Shown piece after piece: positions 57,373-64,000 of a stretch of 64,000 nt of DNA. Each line of letters opens with the position of its first letter. Within the stretch, counting starts at the first letter, position 1. The notes under the pieces were generated by a model. That model worked only from the letters and a program-made list of their open reading frames with translations, made no database searches and was not told the DNA's origin. A program made the position numbers and the translations under genes. This DNA is from Uloborus plumipes (lineage: Eukaryota; Arthropoda; Arachnida; Araneae; Uloboridae), in NCBI GenBank assembly GCA_038373865.1, contig JAXGGA010001582.1, forward strand, positions 83,199-147,198, in the 5' to 3' direction.

Positions 57373-60087
57373 TATACATTATTGTTGTATCCTTCGAGTT
57401 TTAATTGAAACGATTTCGAAATTGAAACTATAAAACCGCCATTGTATATTATCTTGGACCATTTCAAGGAGAGAGGCCTTCGGAGGATTCCCCTGGAAAA
57501 CATTCGAGATTATAGTTCGGAAAACGCAGTTTAAGACGAATTTAGGTTATGTTAGAGAGATTTAAAGCCTTCCCCGGAAAACATATTAAATGAAGCTCCA
57601 AAAACGGTATTTCAGCGGACCTTCGATGATGTTCGGAAAAAGAGTTTTTGAGGCTCTCCCTGGAAAAATTTTCAAAGTCGAAGCCCAAACTTTAAATAAT
57701 CTACGAAAATGCCTGTTTTGGGAGAAGTAGTGTATTTTTGTCAAATGTTTTTAAAAAAATTGTTTTGTAATAAAAACATATTTAGGTTCCCGGCTAAACA
57801 TTTAAAGTTTCGCCGAATGTGTAAAAAAATAGTACGTTAATTTTTTTTTTTTTTTTTAAATTTACATGTATAATTTTTTTAATTGCCTGTAGCAAAAATA
57901 GTTACATAGTAAGATTCTTTTTTAGTGAAAGAAAAAATCTGATCTCGTATGATACTTAAGCCTTTCGATAGGCCCTTAAGTTTCACCGAATATGCAAATA
58001 TAATTTTAAACTTTATTCAAAAAACATTATGTATGATTTTTCCAATCTGTAGTGAAAACAATTGTAGTTCTTTCAGTCATTATCCATTTTTTTAAGGCTC
58101 AGGGGAAGAATACCGTTATGTTTGAAAGTGAATGATGTCCATTCTCAGATTGGCATAGATCTCTCTCTAAGGAAAGCAAACTCTGACTCGTTGCCAAAAT
58201 GTGTTTAACAAAAGTTTTGGCCCCTGAGGGGAGGTAGCGAAAGCAGAGGTTTACCTCAACAATAAATAAATAAACATTAACAAACTCTATAGTGAAATAA
58301 TATGATACATCAACCAAAATAAAGTCAAAGTACTTGTTCTTATACATTTGTATTAAATACGACAAAAGTGCTACATAACAATATTTTTTATTACTCTTGT
58401 TAAACTTACAAAAATAGCCCACGCTAGCCTCTTTCTTCCCTACTTTTTATTTTTACGCTTGGATTCTTGTGTTTTCTTATCCTTTTTTACGGTGAAGGAT
58501 TTTTCAATTGGATAGTAATTTATCATAGTTGCCGCTCATATTATCACACATTTCGCGTTTGCTTTGAAATGAATTGTATGTGATCACTTCTTAGTAAGTT
58601 ATGTAAAAGCAAACGTGTGCTCTTTTCCGTACTTACGATCATAAGCTTGAACGGTTTTTCCCGTAAGAGAAATTAGTAAAACAAATATTGAGCTTCCTGT
58701 TCTTTTCGCTTTTCTTCTCCGAAACATGAAAAAGAATTTTTGCCTCTTTTTTGAAAGTTTTTTCAAAATCTCAGGAAAAAAAAACAAGTCTCGTTAAGAA
58801 TGCCATGGTTCTCCATTTTATCAGCTCAGGGAGTTGCCTTTTATCTGTACACTTTTAATAAAGATATAAAATTTGCTTAAGAATTTAGTTCGGTGTTAAA
58901 ACATTGAATAATGCAAATGAGGAAGAAAACTGCTTACTTTAAGGAAAAAGTGAAAATCTTCTTTTACCAAAGATGATTCTTTTTGTTGCAGGGCGTCGTA
59001 CACGTGAGATTTCCTAAAGATTTTTTTGTGAGACGTATCTTAATTATTGACTTTCGAGATTTGTTTCGATAAATATTCCATATTGTTTCCTAGTTAGAAA
59101 ATGAAGCTGTATAACGTGACGCATACTCTGGACACATAATGTAATTTTAATAACTAAAAAGCAAACTTTCCAACTGTTTTCTCACAAAAATTTTAAACTA
59201 AGATCATGATTTTTCTTCAAAGTTCAGATTAAAAAACACCATAAATATGCTATTATCTTCAGCCGAAACGGATTTTACTCTGTTCTAAATCCAGTGATAA
59301 AATGGAGGTTTCAGTCAGAAAGTGTTTTCTCCAAAGCCTGTTTTCAGACAGTGATTCCTACTCACTTTTTTTTTTTAATTCAAAAAGCATTTTATCCACG
59401 TTAGAAACATTCAAACCATGCTTTCTTTTCCAATTTCGGTCAGAACGGGATTTCTTCAAATGAAAGACGCATATTTTAAACTAATTTTGTGTTCTTAGGG
59501 TTAATTCTGCTTAAAAATCTTCTTTGTGTCCAGTAAATAACTAAACAATCTAAAATATACAAGTTATTTTTTAATGTCATTAGTTTCCTGTTTTTCCTGA
59601 AAATGTGTATTCGCAGGAGCATTGTTTGACGTTTGACTGTTTGCTCCCCAAACTGTCTACACCGAATAGTGTTGACAAATCTCAATTGTTACACGTTTAA
59701 GAATACTGCTTGAAAAAAAAGTTCTCATGGTCATTTTCATGTTCCTTGTTCGGTGTATGGACCAATAGTTGTTAAATAAGTCTGAAAAATTTTAACCAAG
59801 TTCTAATTGCATTTGGTGTGTGACCATAGCACATACATGTGGCTAATTATTTCGGAATTGTCGCCAAACTTCATTTGTTATCTTGGTAGTTTTGTAATCC
59901 CTGGAGCAATAGCTAGTAGGAACACTTCCCACGAACATCCATTTATTTACTCTCACAAATTATTGCCATGTCACTGCAGCTAATCTATTGATCGGATTTT
60001 TCTGAAGTAGATACAATTATAGCCAAAGTAGTGAAAGTAACAAAATGTACGGCATAAAAAACAATAGCAGATGATAATAAAGAAGTG
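57373..60087. other. No gene recognised
   Basis: AT-rich with scattered short frames (58099-58422 minus, 107 codons; 58599-58787 minus; 59476-59685 minus) lacking motifs I recognise. No repeat boundaries identified; this is the longest stretch without a recognisable transposon and so the most likely to be host intron or intergenic DNA. Confidence 0.4.
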
Positions 60088-60191
60088 ATATTAAACGTGA
60101 ATAAACTATGTAATAGCGCATGGGCACAGTTAATGAAGTTCTTCATTAACTGTGCCCATGCGCTATTACATAGTTTATTCATGTTTAATAT
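60088..60191. repeat. Perfect-class hairpin, 51-bp stem, 2-base loop
   Basis: 60088-60138 pairs with 60141-60191 with a single mismatch and a TT loop. The stem includes AATAGCGCATGGGCACAGTT and its complement. No TIR or TSD pattern of a transposon is visible at its ends. Confidence 0.9.
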
Positions 60192-60936
60192 TAATATAAT
60201 AATAAAATATGAAATATTTTTTAAAATAAAATTATGAAGTTTTTTTGCTCAATTATTGCAGGTTAAAAAAAAATCAAATATGACGCAGGATATCCAATGT
60301 ACCACTTTCATACATGATGCCAATGGTTAACTGAATTTTATTTCAATTGCATAGTTCTGAAATTTTTCCAAACAAAATAACTTCAATTTAATCAAGAAGC
60401 AAACTTGACTATGTTTATTTCCTTTTTGCCTAAAATTTATTTAATTTAAATTTTCTTTGGTGTGCAAATTCCTTACTTATCATACGTGGTATCATTTGTT
60501 ACGAGAAAAGGTACACTTTTCTTCTCCTCTGAATATATTTTTTTAGAAAACTGCGAAGATTGTTTTGCTTTAGAAAGAAGACGGCAATTTTCCCCCCGAA
60601 AGCTTTTGGGCTTTTTTTGCATTAAAAAAAATGTTTCTCTAAATGAGTATCATTCATCTTCTCTTAGAGGAAGACTGATTTCCTTGTTTTTTACTTTTTT
60701 GACTTGCTAAAAGAAAATGTTTTCTTGAAATAAAATGTAAAAGCGAAGTGTGAAATTCAGAATTCTTTGTTTATCTCTCTTCCCGATTCCACTTGCCGTA
60801 CGGATACTTTCATTCAGAATGAATAGCCTAGGCAAGAGTAGCAGTTTTTCAAGAAATCCCGTAAAAATCTCCCAAATCCGGACCCCATTAAACCGGACTT
60901 TGCTAAATTTGGACAACCATTTGGATGTACATAAGG
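60192..60936. other. No gene recognised
   Basis: AT-rich. An 82-codon plus frame (60462-60710) has no recognisable domain. Confidence 0.4.
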
Positions 60937-61005
60937 TCAGTTGGCGGCTGCCTTGTCTAGCGGTCAAAGAAGTCTGACCGTGTGTTAAGATTTGATTGTT
61001 TCACA
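60937..61005 (+). repeat. tRNA-derived SINE, 5' fragment
   Basis: GCTGCCTTGTCTAGCGGTCA followed by AAGAAGTCTGACCGTG aligns with the head of the SINE copies at 30409 and 46517. Box B and the body are missing. Confidence 0.5.
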
Positions 61006-62321
61006 TTGCCTACAGATAAACTTTCCCTCTCTTTAAAAATCTAAACTCCCGAGATAGAAGATGACTTCATTTTTGTATGCTAGTAAGCGAGCTTGGGGCA
61101 CTGGGCGACGTTTTTTTCGATTGGTTCCGTTCTAGCACTCTTTCCAGAAGTAAAGTTATTTAACTCACATAACTCAGAAGAAATTTTGTCAGAATATTGA
61201 CGAAGCCAACGGGGATACACGCAACCAGAAACTTGGCCAATGAAAATTCCTTGACAACGGTAAATGATCTTCCAAATTTGCTAGTGAAAGAAGATCATAT
61301 TATGGAAGTGGATGCTCAAAGTATTTACCAGAGAAAAATGATAACTCCCAACATACAAATACTCGTAACCAGCACTTTTTTTTATAACACAACGTGAATT
61401 AACGTTTTTTTTATACGTTTTACAGATGTATCGAAATAAGTGCACATTAATCTTATATATTTATCTATCACTAGGATAACGCTCTTTTTTAAATCTAACT
61501 CCTATTTTAATGCTACCATTAAGTTTTTATCTAAGTTGTTTTGATTTGCGTGGAACGTAACCCCAAAACGAGGATCTACTGTGTATTAAATGGGCTTATT
61601 ATTATATCGGAGCCAGATCGTATATAATTGCTCCTTTCTATATAAAAAGACAATTGAAGCGAGATTGCAAAAAAAAGTAAATACAGTGAAAATAAATTGT
61701 CAGGCCCGATATAAATCCCATTGCAGAAAAAAAAAAGTTTTGCTCCCTTGAAGTTCGCTGTTACGAATGATCGCCCCCCCCCCCCCAAGCATTGAGATCA
61801 CTTGATCATTGTTTACTGGAAGGGACCAGACCTTTAGTGACTTATGTATTTTCTTTTTGAACAAGTCTCTTTCATCGATAAGTATGTTATGTAGATCGTA
61901 AAATGCATATGTACAAAAGTTAGGAGTAAATGTAGACATTAATTAAAAAACATTTTCTAACTGAAAGGCTTGCATTCGTCATCATATATTGTATTTCAAG
62001 ACGGTGTACTAAAGCTTTATTTCAGCTCAAAAACTGAGAGTAATACGGCAGACGTGTTGAAAGCATTTCGAATTATCTTTTTTTTATATTTTTAATGTGG
62101 TTGAGTTAGACACTTTACAAACATAGCGTGATCCCCCGATACAGCATTCAGTCTTTCGCGTCAAATGAACAGCATTGTCTAATTATTTAGATAAAAATAA
62201 TTTGGATAGTTTTGAAGTAAATCGATTTTATTTTACTGTTTTTTTTTTTTTAAATTTTCCATTCAAATTCCAATTAAATTCATGTGCTTTATTCCTTTTA
62301 TGCTATGTACTAGCCGGTACA
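61006..62321. other. No gene recognised
   Basis: AT-rich with no motif-bearing frame. A C-run of about 14 at 61776-61789. Confidence 0.45.
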
Positions 62322-62804
62322 CAGGGGTGCCCACGGGGGGGGGGGAGGATTATGGCGCAAGTTGCGCCATCAAAATTTTTGGGGGGGATTTTTTAAAACT
62401 AATTTATTTATTTATTTAAAATATTTATTATTTTTTCAAATGAAAATTATTTAGAATTTTTTCAAAATTTAAATCATTCATTAATTTATTTTTTAATTTA
62501 AATTATTTACTCATTTTTTAAATTTAAGTTATTCATTAATTTATTTTTTAATTTAAATTATTTCTTTATTATAATTTATTTTGTGTGTGTGTGTGTGTGC
62601 GTGCTTAGAATGTCTGTAAAGGGAAAAAAAGCGATTCTATTCTGCACATAATTTTTACTTTCGAAAAATTAATAATATATGCAAAAAATTAATCGTTATA
62701 ATTTTAAAAAATAAATAAATTATATTTAAGAAAAAAATATTTAAAAAATAGAGAAATAATACTTAAAAAAATAAATAAAGTAAAAAGGGGGATGAGCACC
62801 CCTG
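62322..62804. mobile_element. hAT-type MITE, 483 bp
   Basis: The ends are CAGGGGTGCCCAC (left) and CAGGGGTGCTCAT (right, minus strand), followed by G-runs on each side. The flanking 8-bp repeats CCGGTACA (62314-62321) and CCGATACA (62805-62812) differ at one base. The interior is very AT-rich, with TTTAATTTAAATTATT-like tandem stretches and a (GT)n tract at 62581-62600. Confidence 0.8.
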
Positions 62805-62888
62805 CCGATACATTTAAACATGTGAGTTGATTGAAAGATTTATTATAATCACGTTGTCTGATGGTGCTAGTACTTTTTACAGTGGCCA

Positions 62889-64000
62889 CAGAGGCGGACT
62901 GGCCGTAGAGGCCACCTGCCCGCGGGCAGGTGCGCCCTCCGGCCTGTGCGCCCTTGCGCCCTCAAAACGTGTGCACCTTCGGTTTTTTTTTCTTAATTTT
63001 AAAGGTTTGAAAGCAACCCCTAACAGTTTGAACAGTAACCCCCCCCCCCACACACACACACTGCCATTGCGCCTTCAACTTTAGTAAATTACTTATTTTT
63101 TACTTTTTTTTCCGTTTGGAACACGTAAAAAGTAGTCAATAAGCGTCATCAGAAAGCGGTTCTTATTGTACCTCAGAAATGATAGGTGGTCTTTAAGGGG
63201 GATCTCATCCAAAGTTAGCGCCCTCCGGTCTGTGCGTCCTTGCGCCTTGAACAAAGCCCCCCCCCCCTTTTTTTTAAAATCTTTACGTTCGAAGCACGGA
63301 AAGCAATCTATAAAAGATTGAAGAAAATGGTTATACTCAATAATGTACCTGTTATAATTAACTGTTATTTATTGCATCACAGACGTGATAAGTTGTCGGA
63401 AAGGGGGATCTTTGCCAAAAAAAAAATACAGCGCCTTCCACGTTATACGCCCTTGCGCCCTCGAACCTTTGCGCCTTCGTTTTTTTCCACCTTATTTTCG
63501 GAGGGTATGAAGCAAGGCAGTCCTGTCGGAAGGGGAGAGGGGCTTAATCCAAAGTGAGCGCCCTCCGGCGTACGTATCATTGCACCCTCGAATATATTTG
63601 ACTTGGGTGCCCTACACCCCCGGCCCCCCCCCCCCCGGCCTTCTTTTAATTCGAAGCGAATGAAACAGTCTAAAAAGTTTGCTGCAGGAGATTATAATTA
63701 ATAATGTGCTATAATTCACGGAATAATGAAAGGAGGACCTTTAACCAAAAAAAAAAAAAACATCTTCCTCTGGGCATCTTCTTTGCGTCTTCGAACCTGT
63801 GCTCCTTTGGTTTTTTTTTTTTTTTTTTTTTTTAATTTTTTACTCGAATCGCGTCAAGTACGAAAAAAAAGTTTCAGAACAAGGTTTAAATGAATAGCGT
63901 AAAAAATAAACTTTGAATTCATAGTACTAGTACTTTGAATTCATAGCTCTTGTTTGTTTGTTTGTGTGTGTGTGTGTCCGCGGAGGGTGGAAAGCGAGGA
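62889..64000. mobile_element. hAT-type element, left part with degenerate repeats
   Basis: Begins CAGAGGCGGACTGGCCGTAG, related to the TIR of the 5-kb hAT element at 13610 (shared CGGACTGGCC). It is followed by a palindrome CCTGCCCGCGGGCAGG and then several degenerate repeats of roughly 125-330 bp, each opening with GCGCCCTCCGG- or GCGCCTTCC-like words (near 62933, 63219, 63432, 63556 and a decayed one near 63760). The right terminus lies beyond the window. C- and T-runs are frequent. The 60- to 105-codon frames here are repeat shadows. Confidence 0.6.

Overview
This is AT-rich animal DNA (poly(A)/poly(T) tracts, microsatellites, tRNA-derived SINEs, no operons, no bacterial gene spacing). The mix of Tc1-like, DD41D mariner-like, hAT, piggyBac-like, Harbinger and Helitron remnants fits an arthropod. 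An arachnid is a guess from the style of the Tc1-like proteins and cannot be proved from this window. No intact host gene could be identified: nearly every long ORF is a transposase remnant, one arm of an inverted repeat, or chance.

The window is best read as a stack of DNA transposons, most of which can be delimited by terminal inverted repeats (TIRs) and target-site duplications (TSDs). From 3.2 to 19.7 kb lies one nested insertion complex. A TA-flanked element (3200-19723) holds a 6.8 kb hAT-type element (3972-10732, 8-bp TSD) and the 3' end of a Helitron (about 11481-19052). The Helitron is split by a Tc1 element (11920-18811). The Tc1 is split in turn by a 641-bp hAT MITE (12076-12716, perfect 8-bp TSD) and a 5-kb hAT element (13610-18606, perfect 8-bp TSD) that carries another hAT MITE (15780-16500). 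A piggyBac-like MITE (19126-19632) sits in the tail of the outer element.

From 21 to 31 kb are foldback elements whose TIR motif recurs internally (21863, 23048, 23941 and 26604), a Harbinger MITE, a 661-bp near-perfect palindrome beside a (TA)n tract, and a damaged hAT-like element (29453-31275) with a coding remnant and a SINE. From 33 to 41 kb are a deleted Tc1 copy, a pogo-like MITE, a 3.5-kb foldback with two later insertions (a 67-bp hairpin and a 1.3-kb element), and a foldback family with an ACACGTGT core split by a deleted mariner. From 46 to 57 kb are a HARBI1-like pseudogene broken at a TTAA by a piggyBac-like MITE (itself split by a SINE), a 1.37-kb palindrome, a 3-kb foldback inside an older element, a 1.6-kb reiterated-motif element, and a second pogo-like MITE with a nested insertion. 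From 57 to 62 kb the sequence is mostly featureless apart from a 51-bp-stem hairpin. The end of the window enters another hAT-type element with degenerate internal repeats.

Several insertions can be checked inside the window because a paralogous copy or the opposite palindrome arm keeps the empty site. Coordinates of elements with a TSD should be good to a base or two; fragment ends are approximate. All matches were made by eye.
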